64,000 bases of DNA, taken from the NCBI GenBank assembly GCA_964568075.1, contig CAZMOM010000003.1:62001-126000 (forward strand), read 5' to 3'. Made by a program: the position numbers and the translations under genes. Source of the stretch: MnTg04 sp964568075 (lineage in GTDB: Bacteria; Pseudomonadota; Gammaproteobacteria; Steroidobacterales; MnTg04). A model generated the notes under the pieces. That model saw only the letters and a list, made by a program, of their open reading frames with translations. It ran no database searches and was not told the DNA's origin. Positions 25,575 to 35,314 of the stretch are shown piece after piece. Numbering within the stretch: position 1 is the first letter of the stretch; each line of letters opens with the position of its first letter.

Positions 25575-26555
25575 TTAGCGGGTTGGCAGACGCGTATAGT
25601 CGTCCCGCATCAGGAAACCGAATCCCTCGAATTCAAAGGTAACGGTTCCTTCCCAGGTGGGAATGGGTTTGGCCTTGCCCGCGAGCACCAGGTCGAAAGC
25701 CTGTTGCACCTCGACAAGCATGGCGGGGTTCGCCTTCGGGGTGTTATGCGCCGGGAACAAGGCTTTTAGACCGGGGGCAAAGGCCGCCAACCGGGCTATG
25801 GAGTTTTTATAGGCCGCAAGGTCAGTCTCCGGGAACCACAACCAAATCGGACCTTCGTAAAAACTGTCTCCCGTCCACAAAAACCCCGCGTCCCGATCCA
25901 GCAAGGCAATGGAATCATCCGTATGCCCGGGGATTCGAAGAATCTCAAGTTTCCGGTTCCCCATATCGATGACATCGCCTTCTTTGACCTTATTGGTAAT
26001 GGTAAAAGGCCTGATCCGGTGATTTTCCTGTGTGACCCCCTCGGGCAGTCCCTTGCACAGCGCTTCGGGAGAGGCCTCCATCGTCACCATATCGCTCTTG
26101 ACGCCTTGACTGTTGGCGATGGAAAAATCGGTTGCAACAGACAGAATTTTTTCGAACTGATAATTGCCGCCGATGTGGTCGAAATGGGTATGGGAATTCA
26201 GCACCCCGACGGGCTTGTCGGTTAATTGATCAACAATAGCCTTGATGTTTCCGATCCCGTTTCCGGTATCGAAAAGCAACGCAGTTTCGGTGCCGATAAT
26301 CAGGTAAGAAATAACCTCCTGCCACTGGAAAGGTTCATAAATGGCCCAGATGCCGGGTCCCACTGCATAAACCTCGAACCAGTCATTACTGATTGGGTGC
26401 TTTTGGAACTCAGCATAGGCAGGGCGGGGAAGGCGCTCACAAAAATTTTCGAGGTCTGCGTAACCAGGAGCGAGTGGAATAATCCCCATGCCCAGGAAAA
26501 GCGCAAGGGTGACAATCCTTTTTAACAGGGACTTGTTTTTCGATGGGGCTGTCAT
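25575..26555 (-). CDS. Secreted metallo-beta-lactamase-fold hydrolase
   Basis: A 326-residue protein with an N-terminal signal or anchor (about 10-32). The MBL-fold zinc motif SHTHFDHIGG places H122, H124, D126 and H127; later ligands are in IPGHTDD, LWTGDSF and FPAHN. The overall layout resembles subclass B or SoxH-like periplasmic MBL hydrolases rather than glyoxalase II. The substrate is not predictable. Convergent with the nqr operon. Confidence 0.85.
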   Translation of the reverse strand: MTAPSKNKSLLKRIVTLALFLGMGIIPLAPGYADLENFCERLPRPAYAEFQKHPISNDWFEVYAVGPGIWAIYEPFQWQEVISYLIIGTETALLFDTGNGIGNIKAIVDQLTDKPVGVLNSHTHFDHIGGNYQFEKILSVATDFSIANSQGVKSDMVTMEASPEALCKGLPEGVTQENHRIRPFTITNKVKEGDVIDMGNRKLEILRIPGHTDDSIALLDRDAGFLWTGDSFYEGPIWLWFPETDLAAYKNSIARLAAFAPGLKALFPAHNTPKANPAMLVEVQQAFDLVLAGKAKPIPTWEGTVTFEFEGFGFLMRDDYTRLPTR

Positions 26556-26918
26556 GATGTCTCCTCGCCAACTCCGCTAAAAACAAAAGGATTATCGCAG
26601 ATGGCAGGACTTTGTCTTTCCGCCGTAGCTTTCGCGTGATCGCCGCGGGATCAGCGAACCCTGTTTCCTGCCGCCATCGCGAAACCCTGTCAGCGGTTAA
26701 TCGTATTGAGTTTCAGGGCACGTGTATATTGGAAAAATACATGTTGCGCCAGCCAAAGCCGTTACAGACTCAGGGGTAAACGACCGATCGATGGGACAGT
26801 GAATTCCTAATGCCACTGCCTTCTTGTTGCATAGCAATCCTGTTTTTTCTCAATTCTTAGCAGTATGCTTAGGCCCACTGAACAAAGGCAGGCAAAAATA
26901 ATCGGGGAGATGATTTCG
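26556..26918. other. 363-bp intergenic region
   Basis: Divergent promoter region between the MBL hydrolase and a small membrane protein. A short inverted repeat TGTAT...ATACA (about 26723-26741) is the only structure I see. No gene or RNA is recognised. Confidence 0.4.
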
Positions 26919-27116
26919 ATGAACCATGAATTGAAGCAGGTCTTGATAACCAGTCTGTTGGGAACGGCAGGTGCGATGTGGGTCGTTGGTGGGTTTGTCA
27001 TTGTCCTCGAGCTGTTTGGAGAGCACTGGCTACTCGGCTGGGGATCGTTATTTGTCTGGGTTTGGATCTGTTGGGCCTGCGCCTTGTACTTCAACGTCAA
27101 ACGCTTTTTCAGCTAA
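26919..27116 (+). CDS. Small two-span membrane protein
   Basis: A 65-residue protein with two hydrophobic segments (about 7-28 and 33-55), the second Trp-rich (GSLFVWVWICWACALYF), and a short basic tail. The family is not recognised. I chose the ATG at 26919 because GGGGAG lies nine bases upstream; two earlier in-frame starts have no usable site. Confidence 0.55.
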   Translation: MNHELKQVLITSLLGTAGAMWVVGGFVIVLELFGEHWLLGWGSLFVWVWICWACALYFNVKRFFS

Positions 27117-27160
27117 GCGGCTATCTTAACCAGAGATCGCATGCCAGTAGCTCGATCTGG

Positions 27161-28099
27161 TCACCGACAATGGGCAACCTGCTCGCCGGTTTCTGTCAAG
27201 GCCTCCAACAGCCACGGTTCGAGATCCGGCGCCGACAGAGCTTCATCGATGATCTGTTGGGCTTCCCGGCAGCGATTCTGATCGGCCAGCATTTGCGCCA
27301 GGTTGTTTAGCGTCGCGGTGTGACCAGGGCTGGTTTTTAGTGTCTGCCTGTAAATTTGTTCGGCCCGGATTAAGTCGCCGCGTTTGAGTAATGAATTACC
27401 CAGGCCGAACAATGCCGTGGGGCTGTCCGGCCACCGCGTGAGCGCAGCCTCGTATGCCGGTATTACCAGCCCCAGATGCCCGGAAGATTCGGCCGCTGCG
27501 ATCGACTTTAGGTAAGCATTTTCATCGTCGGACGCGGGCAGTTCGCCTGGGCGTAAAGCGACCAGCCCCCAGTAATCGCCTCGTTTCCAGGTCTTGAGAA
27601 ATCGCTTTGCCGATAGATCGAGGCGCTGGGTGGTGCCGGATCGAAGAATGATTCGGTCCTGTTCCGTGGAAAACCCGATCACAACAGCGTAGTGCCATAC
27701 GGGCCATAGCCTGGCGCCGAGGTTTTGGAACACCAGCACTGCTCGGCCGTCGGCAAGTTCAGCCAACAACGCTGCAATATCCGGGGGAATCACGTAAGGA
27801 ATGCGTTCGTAGCTGCGGGTCGCTGCAAGCAGTTCCGCTTGGAAACTGCCGCGCTTTCCCGGGACGTAGACTTTGGCTACCAACTCTTCGGGCCGGACCG
27901 TCCGGCCTGAAGAGCTTAACAGGGTTGCCAGCGCGGCAGGCCCGCACTGGTATTCCTCTTGTGGAAAAAACGGAGTGCCCTGCCATTCGATCGCAGAGGG
28001 CAAGCTGGCGTCAGCCGCACCTCGCAGCACATCGGTTGCACAGCCACCCACCGTCACCGTAAAAACAAGTAACAGCGGCCGGGCGAATCGCAGGGTCAC
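27161..28099 (-). CDS. PA2778-family cysteine peptidase lipoprotein with TPR tail
   Basis: A 312-residue lipoprotein: signal peptide with lipobox GGC, C20. A C39-like papain-fold domain (about 40-180) has C52 in QCGPAALATLL and the catalytic His in WHYAVVIGF. The C-terminal region (about 195-305) holds tetratricopeptide repeats, for example PTALFGLGNSLLKRGD and ATLNNLAQMLADQNR. It is paired with the PA2779-family gene immediately upstream, as in Pseudomonas. The substrate is unknown; a periplasmic processing role is likely. Confidence 0.87.
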   Translation of the reverse strand: MTLRFARPLLLVFTVTVGGCATDVLRGAADASLPSAIEWQGTPFFPQEEYQCGPAALATLLSSSGRTVRPEELVAKVYVPGKRGSFQAELLAATRSYERIPYVIPPDIAALLAELADGRAVLVFQNLGARLWPVWHYAVVIGFSTEQDRIILRSGTTQRLDLSAKRFLKTWKRGDYWGLVALRPGELPASDDENAYLKSIAAAESSGHLGLVIPAYEAALTRWPDSPTALFGLGNSLLKRGDLIRAEQIYRQTLKTSPGHTATLNNLAQMLADQNRCREAQQIIDEALSAPDLEPWLLEALTETGEQVAHCR

Positions 28100-28107
28100 G
28101 CCTTTAA

Positions 28108-28494
28108 TCAGACGCCATGTATCAGGTCGGTGACATCGAGTAATTCAAGGATAAGAATAACGATGAATACGATGCCAAAGAGCTCAACGACGCCGGCGGC
28201 AGCATTATTCAGCCCGTTCAGACTCTTTTCCAGATTCTGTAATTCAGAGTTACTCAGACTCGCGACACGCGCTTCAGCATCTGTCGGGTTGACGCCGAAT
28301 TTGATCAGTTGATGTCTGACGTTATCCTTGGCCAGGATGCCATTGATCCGGTCAATCCGGCCTTGCCGCTCCTGCGACGCAATCAACGACTCGGTACCGA
28401 TCATGCCGGCCATCGATCCCTGCGGAAAACCAAGGCAAAGCAGCCCTGCGATCAAGGTAAATGCGACCGTCTTGACGAGAATAGGATTATGCAT
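28108..28494 (-). CDS. PA2779-family protein
   Basis: A 128-residue exported protein: signal peptide about 1-28 (SMAGM), a helical domain with RQGRIDRINGILA and the GVNPTDAEARVASLS segment, then a C-terminal membrane helix (about 102-122). Family members sit next to PA2778-type C39 peptidases and are likely partners or substrates. The ATG at 28494 has AGAAGG eight bases upstream; a GTG three codons earlier has no space for a site. Confidence 0.85.
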   Translation of the reverse strand: MHNPILVKTVAFTLIAGLLCLGFPQGSMAGMIGTESLIASQERQGRIDRINGILAKDNVRHQLIKFGVNPTDAEARVASLSNSELQNLEKSLNGLNNAAAGVVELFGIVFIVILILELLDVTDLIHGV

Positions 28495-28769
28495 GCGTGT
28501 CACCTTCTGTTTTTTAACGGCTAAATAGTATCAGTTAATGCGTCAAACCTGAGTAATAAAAGCGATGCCACTATTCGCTGTCGCAAGACCGCGACACAAA
28601 AAAACCGCGACGGTGAATTTATCACATGCAGATTTTACGCTACCCGATGATACGACTTTTTTTGTTGCCGCAGACCATGAACTGGCTCACACTTTTGAGT
28701 TCGCATGAATAGTTCGCATAAAACAACGGTGGCTGGTTTTACACGGCCGCTTCTGTCTTCAACCCCGGT

Positions 28770-29510
28770 TCAATCCGATGCCAACCGGGCGATTGCGGTG
28801 ATATATGTTTTGCGGATATGCCTGCGGAAGGACACCCGCTTCAGACCGCATCGTTCGAACAAGGCCTCAAAGCTACTCTCATTGAACAAGTTCAAATGCC
28901 ACGGGGGCCACAGGTAACGCCAGTTCTTACCCGCGAGGCGCGCCTTGATGTGACTGCTGCAGGGCGTCTCCAGCATGATGCAGCCGCCCGGTCGCAACAG
29001 GCGGGTGGCGGCAGACAAAAACTCGATCGGATCCAGTACGTGCTCGATTACCTGGCGGGAAACGATGACATCAAAGCGCGCATCTGCAAAATCCACCTCC
29101 AGGAACATCTTGTTGTATATATCAAAACCCAGGCTGCGCGTGTACTCGGCCTCACCGTCTCCCGGCTCCACGCCGACGATGGTTGTAAACGCTGCCGACC
29201 TGGCGCCGCGCAGAAAATCGCCCGGGCCACAGCCGATCTCGAGCAGGCTGTCTCCTGAGGTCAGGCGGCGGAGTTTTTTCGCCCGCTGGCCGAGCCGCCA
29301 CGATCGTGTGAATTTTTTTCGGTGGGTGTAGTTCTGCCCGGCGGGGACAGACCATTCATTTCGATACAAGGTCTCAAGTTCATCCGCGTCCGGTACCGGG
29401 CTCGTGTAAAACAAGGTACAAACCCTGCAACGAAATATCTTGTATTCGCCCCGGTCCGTATACCAGTCACCTGCCCCTTGGCAAACGGGGCATTGATCGA
29501 TTTCTAACAA
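28770..29510 (-). CDS. Class I SAM-dependent methyltransferase with N-terminal zinc ribbon
   Basis: A 246-residue enzyme. A zinc-ribbon-like N-terminus (CPVC at 8-11, CRVC near 28-31) precedes a Methyltransf_23-type domain with the SAM motif LLEIGCGPGDFL, then SRQVIEHVLDP and LRPGGCIMLETP. Such enzymes often modify sugars or lipids in surface polysaccharide pathways, but no such genes are nearby. The start is a TTG at 29510, supported by GAGGA at the right distance. Confidence 0.82.
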   Translation of the reverse strand: MLEIDQCPVCQGAGDWYTDRGEYKIFRCRVCTLFYTSPVPDADELETLYRNEWSVPAGQNYTHRKKFTRSWRLGQRAKKLRRLTSGDSLLEIGCGPGDFLRGARSAAFTTIVGVEPGDGEAEYTRSLGFDIYNKMFLEVDFADARFDVIVSRQVIEHVLDPIEFLSAATRLLRPGGCIMLETPCSSHIKARLAGKNWRYLWPPWHLNLFNESSFEALFERCGLKRVSFRRHIRKTYITAIARLASD

Positions 29511-29683
29511 GAAAGATTCCTCATCTCTACCGCTCTCTTTTGTTGCATGCGATTATACATACCGTGAAGTGCCGGCAGTGAAAGCGTTCTGATCTGACCC
29601 GAGAGTACAGTGGTAATGACCAGCCGCCAGCGTTCGGCGGTACCAACAATGTTTTCCTGAAAATTTATGATCGGAGACTTGCA

Positions 29684-30877
29684 ATGAAATCAAGAGTCGC
29701 GAGCGTTGCCTGTAATTTACTGCTTCTTTTACCGATTTCGGTGCCAGTCCTGGCCGATGATAATGGCGACAGGCCGCGCGCCAGGGATGTCGGGCTGGCC
29801 GTGGGTACGTTTCCAACCGGGGAGTTGAATGCGATCACCGATGTTGATGGCGTCAAGGTCGGCCACGCGACGGTGATTCGCGGCGATGATATACGCACCG
29901 GCGTAACGGCGATTATCCCCGCGCCCGGCAACCTCTATACCGATCCGGTGCCGGCGTGGATTCATGTTGGTAACGGTTACGGTAAATTAATCGGCGAGAC
30001 CCAGGTTAGAGAATTCGGTGAGATCGAAACACCGATACTACTGACCTGCACCTTGTGCGTGTGGAGTGCGGCCGACGCGCTGAAAGAATGGGTCTATACG
30101 CAGCCCGGCATGGGCGAACACACGGTCAACCCGATTGTCGGTGAAACCAATGACGCGCGCGTAAATAACATGTGGGCCGACCCGGTTCAGCGTGACCACG
30201 TATTCAAGGCCTTAAACAGCGCCAGCGGCGGCCCGGTGGAAGAGGGCAGTGTCGGCGCGGGTACCGGCACCCAGGCGTTCGGCTGGAAAGGCGGGATCGG
30301 GACCAGCTCAAGAGTGTTGCCGGAATCGCTGGGCGGCTACACCATCGGCGTGCTGGTGCAGACCAATTTTGGCGGCACGCTAAGTATCAATGGCGCGCCG
30401 GTCGCAAGAGAGATGGGTTTTTATGCCTACCGGCAAGAGCTCGAGGCTGACCAGGCAAGCGACGACCGCGAAGATGGGTCCATCATGATCGTTGTGGCCA
30501 CGGATGCGCCGCTGAATGCACGCAGCCTGGATCGGTTGGCGATGCGCGCCATCATGGGCCTGGCCCGCACCGGTTCATTTGCGCATAACGGCTCGGGAGA
30601 CTACGTGATCGCTTTTTCCACTGATCGAAGCGTTCGTCGTCCGCGGACCAGCGGTAAACCCGAAGGCGCAGCCACACTGGTTAATTCGTCGATGTCGCCA
30701 TTATTTGCGGCAACGGCGGAGGCCACCGAGGAGGCTATTTACAATGCGATATTCAAAGCGACGACCATGGGAAGTTCGCGCGGCGAACTGCGCGCGCTGC
30801 CAGTCGATAGGTTGATCGAGATTTTGGAAAAGTACAATGCCCTGGACTGGGACAAGTCGTTGCCGCCCGGTCGCTAA
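29684..30877 (+). CDS. P1-family (DmpA-like) peptidase, secreted
   Basis: A 397-residue protein with a signal peptide (1-24, VLADD). N-terminal-nucleophile aminopeptidase of the DmpA/BapA family, which self-cleaves to expose a catalytic Ser or Thr. The cleavage region GAGTGTQAFGWKGGIGTSSR is intact, as are TDVDGVKVGHATVI and NPIVGETNDA. The family hydrolyses D- or beta-amino acid peptides. A signal peptide implies periplasmic action. Convergent with the S41 peptidase gene across a hairpin. Confidence 0.9.
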   Translation: MKSRVASVACNLLLLLPISVPVLADDNGDRPRARDVGLAVGTFPTGELNAITDVDGVKVGHATVIRGDDIRTGVTAIIPAPGNLYTDPVPAWIHVGNGYGKLIGETQVREFGEIETPILLTCTLCVWSAADALKEWVYTQPGMGEHTVNPIVGETNDARVNNMWADPVQRDHVFKALNSASGGPVEEGSVGAGTGTQAFGWKGGIGTSSRVLPESLGGYTIGVLVQTNFGGTLSINGAPVAREMGFYAYRQELEADQASDDREDGSIMIVVATDAPLNARSLDRLAMRAIMGLARTGSFAHNGSGDYVIAFSTDRSVRRPRTSGKPEGAATLVNSSMSPLFAATAEATEEAIYNAIFKATTMGSSRGELRALPVDRLIEILEKYNALDWDKSLPPGR

Positions 30878-30887
30878 AGCGGACAAA

Positions 30888-30910
30888 GATCCTGGCTGCA
30901 AGCCAGGATC
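30888..30910. terminator. Hairpin between convergent P1 and S41 genes
   Basis: GATCCTGGCT, loop GCA and AGCCAGGATC form a perfect 10-bp stem, six to eleven bases from each gene's stop codon. A short T run follows on the minus strand. It probably acts as a bidirectional terminator. Confidence 0.7.
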
Positions 30911-30915
30911 AGAAT

Positions 30916-32511
30916 CTACCTTTCGATGATCCTGTTTTGCAGCCAGGGTGACTTCGGCACCAGACCGTCAACAGCGTCGAGCGGCAAAGCATCAGACCCG
31001 GACAAAGCCAATTTTTGCGCCAGGCCGGACGGCAACGGACAGGTCGGATTGTCACGATAGGCCAAGGCCGCGGCAAAACGCCCTTCGGCAGGATCACCCA
31101 GCGCGGCCGTGAAGTCGTCGGCTATCGAACAACCAGGAACGACCGTTCCCACCGTTCCCGTGGAGTTCGCCGGCGAGAAGCCATCCGAGTAGTCGCCAAA
31201 GCCCTTCGCGTTGACACCCCGCAACTGGATAGAGAAGTAAGTCGTTGCGCAATTGTCGGTTGGAAAAAAGCCGTATGGTTTGCCGCAGGTGGTCGAACCA
31301 ATCTGTATGACCTCGACATCGACTCCACGCAGGCTGTTCATAATCGATTCGCTGGCCGAACAGGTATTGAGCCCGGTCAAAACGAAAACACGGGGCAGAT
31401 TCAGCGTTGGCAACGCCTGACCCGATGGCGTGGAGAAACCCTGGCTGGTCGAATGAAAAGGTATGGGTGCCAGCGGTTGACCGGTAACCGGGTTGGTTAC
31501 CGGATGCTTGTCGTTGAATATGATGTTTTCGAAGATCCGGCCATCCGTTGGCACCGGACCCGCGATCATATAGGCCAGCTCGCTGGCGATATCCAGAAAG
31601 CCGCCGCCGTTATAACGGATGTCGAGTACCAGGTCTTTGATGGCGGCCGTTTCCAAAAAACTGACCGCATCTATCAGTCCCTGCTCAGCCAGCGCAAGAT
31701 GGTCGTTGAACAGCATGTATCCCACCACTTCACCGGTCAGGGTCGAGACGGTGCCGACGTTCTGCACCGGCGTTGACATGATATCGGCCGACTCGATGGT
31801 AAACGTACGCACGCTTCCCCCTAGATCCTCAACGGTAAACGCATGACTTTCGCCGGCCAGGGCGGGAAACAGGCCGGCGTTTAAGGCATCCACGCCGGCG
31901 CTGCTGTTCTCGTTGATCAGGTCCCACCCATCGACCTCCAAAACCTTCGCGCCGCGGGCCAGGCTGGCCGGCGCCGACGTGGCCGGCGTGTTCGGGTCGG
32001 TATAAGCGACCACAACAATTCGCGGTGGGGTCGCCGCGATGATTGCCCAGTTCGCTCCGTATCCGGCCGCGATGCCTGACTGGGACAGCGCGAACCACTC
32101 TGCCGTTGAAAAAGTAAAATGAAACTTGTCCTTGGGGTTGCCGGATGGCGTCGTGGCAAAAGTCTTGAGCAGGTCGAAATAAGGGAGCGTTTGGAAGGCA
32201 GACGGATCTAAATCGGTGATTTCGTCATACCACAGATAAAGCTCGTTGCTCCACGAGCGCAGCCAGTTATTTTCCGATAGTGTCGATCCCTGCAGGTCGG
32301 GATAGAACAGACCGGTCGCCGGGTCGATGCCGCTGCGGGGAAAGGCGCATTGAGCTACAAACGTAGCGGATGGCTGAAAGACGCCCGGCATCCAGTTACT
32401 TACCGGCGGAGGATTGCCGCCGCCGTCACCACCCCCCCCACAGGCAGCTATGAAGACCGCGCCAAGCACAATGGCGAAACGGAAAAACTGGTGACGGTCA
32501 CTGTTGTACAT
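30916..32511 (-). CDS. S41-family (tail-specific type) peptidase lipoprotein
   Basis: A 531-residue lipoprotein: lipobox IAAC with C24, then a Gly-rich linker and a PPPVSNW segment. A PDZ-like region (about 180-265) precedes the S41 core, with DIRYNGGGFLD and the catalytic Ser region LNTCSASESIMNSLRG. A late segment TCGKPYGFFPTDNC suggests a disulfide. The layout is that of a periplasmic C-terminal-processing type protease. The ATG at 32511 places the signal peptide correctly; AAGG lies upstream. Confidence 0.88.
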   Translation of the reverse strand: MYNSDRHQFFRFAIVLGAVFIAACGGGGDGGGNPPPVSNWMPGVFQPSATFVAQCAFPRSGIDPATGLFYPDLQGSTLSENNWLRSWSNELYLWYDEITDLDPSAFQTLPYFDLLKTFATTPSGNPKDKFHFTFSTAEWFALSQSGIAAGYGANWAIIAATPPRIVVVAYTDPNTPATSAPASLARGAKVLEVDGWDLINENSSAGVDALNAGLFPALAGESHAFTVEDLGGSVRTFTIESADIMSTPVQNVGTVSTLTGEVVGYMLFNDHLALAEQGLIDAVSFLETAAIKDLVLDIRYNGGGFLDIASELAYMIAGPVPTDGRIFENIIFNDKHPVTNPVTGQPLAPIPFHSTSQGFSTPSGQALPTLNLPRVFVLTGLNTCSASESIMNSLRGVDVEVIQIGSTTCGKPYGFFPTDNCATTYFSIQLRGVNAKGFGDYSDGFSPANSTGTVGTVVPGCSIADDFTAALGDPAEGRFAAALAYRDNPTCPLPSGLAQKLALSGSDALPLDAVDGLVPKSPWLQNRIIER

Positions 32512-32806
32512 GGTGTGCCTTACGGACGTTTCCGAGAAACTGGTTCGACAAGCGCTCATGGTGTGAGTTCGGTTGGGCTGTTAGTGTGTCAGCGGTCTGC
32601 TTACATTGACAAAGTACCATATCAACTAAATTTTGACCAAAAATGGTGCCCGCGTGCAGTATATGTGTAATGACTAATGAATCCGATCAGAGCAGGCTAG
32701 CCGATTTGTTCGGATTTGTGACCGCCACGACGACAATTTTGGCGATCAACAGAATTTCTTTGTGACCGGCTCCGATCAGGGCAGTCCAGACCGTGATTGG
32801 CGCGGA

Positions 32807-34510
32807 CTAATTTCCGAATTCGATCACCCGGGACTCGCCCCGATTACGCGGATCAGACCCGGCGCGATAATTGTCGCCGTCGCGCCAGACGATCTGGACG
32901 TCGCCATAATCCCACCGGTGCGGCTTGGGCCGGTAACCCTTCCCGACCAGTTCTTTAATAACCTCGTCGGATAAAGGCCGGCTCGGGCTGTACGTCACCA
33001 GGTCAGGCTTCACCAACTGGTGGTGAAACCGGCCGGCATTTGCGGCTTCTTCAGGCGTCATGCCGAAGTCGAGGACATTGACGATCGCCTGAAACACAGA
33101 GGTAAAGATTGTCGACCCGCCCGGACTTCCTACGATGATGCTGACCTCATCATCCCGTAACAGAATCGTCGGCGACATGGACGACAGCATCCGTTTGCCG
33201 GGTTGGATTTCATTTGCTGTTTTCCCAACCACCCCAAAGATATTAGGAACGCCGGGTTTGGCGCTGAAATCATCCATTTCGTTGTTGAGCAGGAATCCGG
33301 CGCCTTCGACGACCACGCCGTTGCCAAAGTAGCTGTTTATCGTGTAGGTGTTGGAAACCGCGTTACCGTCCTTATCGACGATGGAGAAATGCGTCGTATA
33401 CGGCGACTCAAGACCGGGTGGTACACTCTCGACCGGAGAAATTGCGTCGATGTCGACTTCCGCCGCGCGCGCTTCGATGTAATCTTCGGCGATCAGCTTG
33501 TCGATCGGTACATCGACGAAATCCGGGTCGCCAAAATACTCCGCCCGGTCCGCGAAAACCCTTTTTTCCATTTCGGCAATCAAATGGACGTATTGCGCCG
33601 AGTTGTGAGCGAGCCCGTCGAATTCTCCGGCCAGGTGGTCTTTCATCTTGAGCAACTGGATGATGGCGAATCCACCCGAACTCGGCGGCGGTGCCGACAG
33701 CACCTGATAGTCGCGCCACGAAGCTTTGAGTGGTTCGCGCCAGACCGGTTGGTATGCCATCAGATCATCTGCGCTGACCAGCCCATCGCCGCGTCGCATT
33801 TCATCGACGATATAACCGGCGGTCTCTCCCTGGTAAAACCCCGCACGACCGTTTGCCGCGATTCGCCTGAGCGTTTCCGCCAGCGCGGGCTGCAAAAACA
33901 CGGTCCCAGCCTCAAGTTTTCCGAAATACTGATCGAGGTTGGTTTTTCCCGCGTACTTTTTTTGGCCGCGTGTCACGCGACGGGCCAGTGATTCGTCAAC
34001 GACGAAGCCGTTTTCCGCCAGATCAATCGCGGGCGCGAGCAGTTCGGCCCATGGCAGGCTGGCAAACCGCTGATGCGCGGCCCACATGCCAGCTACCGTG
34101 CCCGGCACACCGGCAGCCTGGTGGCCGATATAACTGAGTCGCGGAATGACATCGCCCTTGTCATCGAGATACATGTCGCGGCTGGCGGCGGCAGGGGCTA
34201 TTTCCCGGTAGTCCAGGAAAAACGGTTCACCCTTGATAAACAGCAGCATGAAGCCGCCGCCGATGTTGCCTGCTTCAGGATAAGTCACAGCCAGCGAAAA
34301 GGCCGTGGCGACCGCCGCATCGACCACGTTTCCGCCGGCCCGCAGCACGAGTTCACCAACATCCGCAGCGTATCGGTCCGGCATCGCGAATGCCGCCTCG
34401 CGGATATGTGGCGTGGCCTGGTTGACGATCGCCTGATCCGCCGGCGGCGTGCAGGCGACCAAGAAAAAACAAACGAAAAAGTCAAAGATTCCGGTATGGC
34501 GAAGGCGCAT
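32807..34510 (-). CDS. ggt: Gamma-glutamyltransferase, lipoprotein form
   Basis: A 567-residue periplasmic enzyme that splits the gamma-glutamyl bond of glutathione and related peptides. A lipobox VACTPP at C20 replaces the usual cleavable signal. The autocatalytic site YTTHFSIVDKDGNAVS supplies the N-terminal nucleophile Thr of the small subunit; GNIGGGFMLLF, PPSSGG and VGSPGGSTIFTSV complete the family signature. The start at 34510 was chosen over an open 57-codon upstream extension without signal features. Confidence 0.92.
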   Translation of the reverse strand: MRLRHTGIFDFFVCFFLVACTPPADQAIVNQATPHIREAAFAMPDRYAADVGELVLRAGGNVVDAAVATAFSLAVTYPEAGNIGGGFMLLFIKGEPFFLDYREIAPAAASRDMYLDDKGDVIPRLSYIGHQAAGVPGTVAGMWAAHQRFASLPWAELLAPAIDLAENGFVVDESLARRVTRGQKKYAGKTNLDQYFGKLEAGTVFLQPALAETLRRIAANGRAGFYQGETAGYIVDEMRRGDGLVSADDLMAYQPVWREPLKASWRDYQVLSAPPPSSGGFAIIQLLKMKDHLAGEFDGLAHNSAQYVHLIAEMEKRVFADRAEYFGDPDFVDVPIDKLIAEDYIEARAAEVDIDAISPVESVPPGLESPYTTHFSIVDKDGNAVSNTYTINSYFGNGVVVEGAGFLLNNEMDDFSAKPGVPNIFGVVGKTANEIQPGKRMLSSMSPTILLRDDEVSIIVGSPGGSTIFTSVFQAIVNVLDFGMTPEEAANAGRFHHQLVKPDLVTYSPSRPLSDEVIKELVGKGYRPKPHRWDYGDVQIVWRDGDNYRAGSDPRNRGESRVIEFGN

Positions 34511-34884
34511 CAATGTGTTCCGTCTGAGGTGGTAAAACGAATGATGTTGACTATTCTGGCCAAACTTTTGGCCAATAGCTACATCGGGGTGGAACACGCA
34601 GCCGGCTGGCTTGCTGCGCAAGAAGGTGAGCCGCCTAATGCCTAGCTGTGGCGGTGTCAGATCGGGAAACCCCTGAAACACCCGGTCTCACGGGCGAAAT
34701 CGGCTTGCCGGTACTGCCGGTATTGGTTGCAGAATCGTAAAAAACGGTGGTCCGATATTGCATTTCCATTGACTCAACCGCACAAGTTAAATTGTGACGT
34801 GAGTCATTGATTTCCGGTAGGGGGGTTTTAATCTTGTTTTTATAGTAATTAGGTAATCTCGATCTATCAGGTTTCTGGACGGAC
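34511..34884. other. 374-bp divergent intergenic region
   Basis: Separates ggt from a small plus-strand gene. It contains inverted heptamers TGACTCA (34770-34776) and TGAGTCA (34800-34806), 23 bases apart, and an AT-rich promoter-like stretch at about 34833-34865. No further gene is recognised. Confidence 0.45.
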
Positions 34885-35169
34885 ATGACTTCAGACAGTA
34901 AAGACAAATCGCGGAATACTCCAGATGAAAAGCGACACGGCCACGTGGCGGAAGACGCAACTGGGCATAGCGTTTGGGAGGGCACGATCAGAACGATCAA
35001 GTTATCGATCCTGAAGACTGGAATCTTCCGCGGGGAAAAAGTACAAAAAGCGCTGCAGGAGCTGCAAGACCAAGGCAGAGGTGACGCAAGCATCGATCCG
35101 TCTGAGGAACTCGATCTCAGCGTAACCGAAGTCGGATTCGATCCTTATGATTCGTCGTATAAAAAATAA
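34885..35169 (+). CDS. Small hydrophilic hypothetical protein
   Basis: A 94-residue soluble protein of unrecognised family. The first 28 residues are charged and His-rich; the middle (WEGTIRTIKLSILKTGIFRG) is amphipathic; the end is acidic and closes with YDSSYKK. GGACGG precedes the ATG. It is probably real because the frame fills its gap and has its own promoter-like upstream region. Confidence 0.5.
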   Translation: MTSDSKDKSRNTPDEKRHGHVAEDATGHSVWEGTIRTIKLSILKTGIFRGEKVQKALQELQDQGRGDASIDPSEELDLSVTEVGFDPYDSSYKK

Positions 35170-35314
35170 CTGAGCACTGTCTGTTTCCATTAACGACGTT
35201 TGGCCCGGCCAGAGTGTAGATAGTCTGATGTTTTAAAACCGGGCATCTTAAGCACAGCGCTCCCTCTTTCCGTTAGTGCTAGCGGGTGCCTTAGCATGCC
35301 CTTAAATGCCCGAT

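Noticed and set aside
28760..28790. tRNA T-loop-like GGTTCAATCC
   Set aside because: No matching acceptor or anticodon arms around it, and part of it lies in the methyltransferase gene's end.
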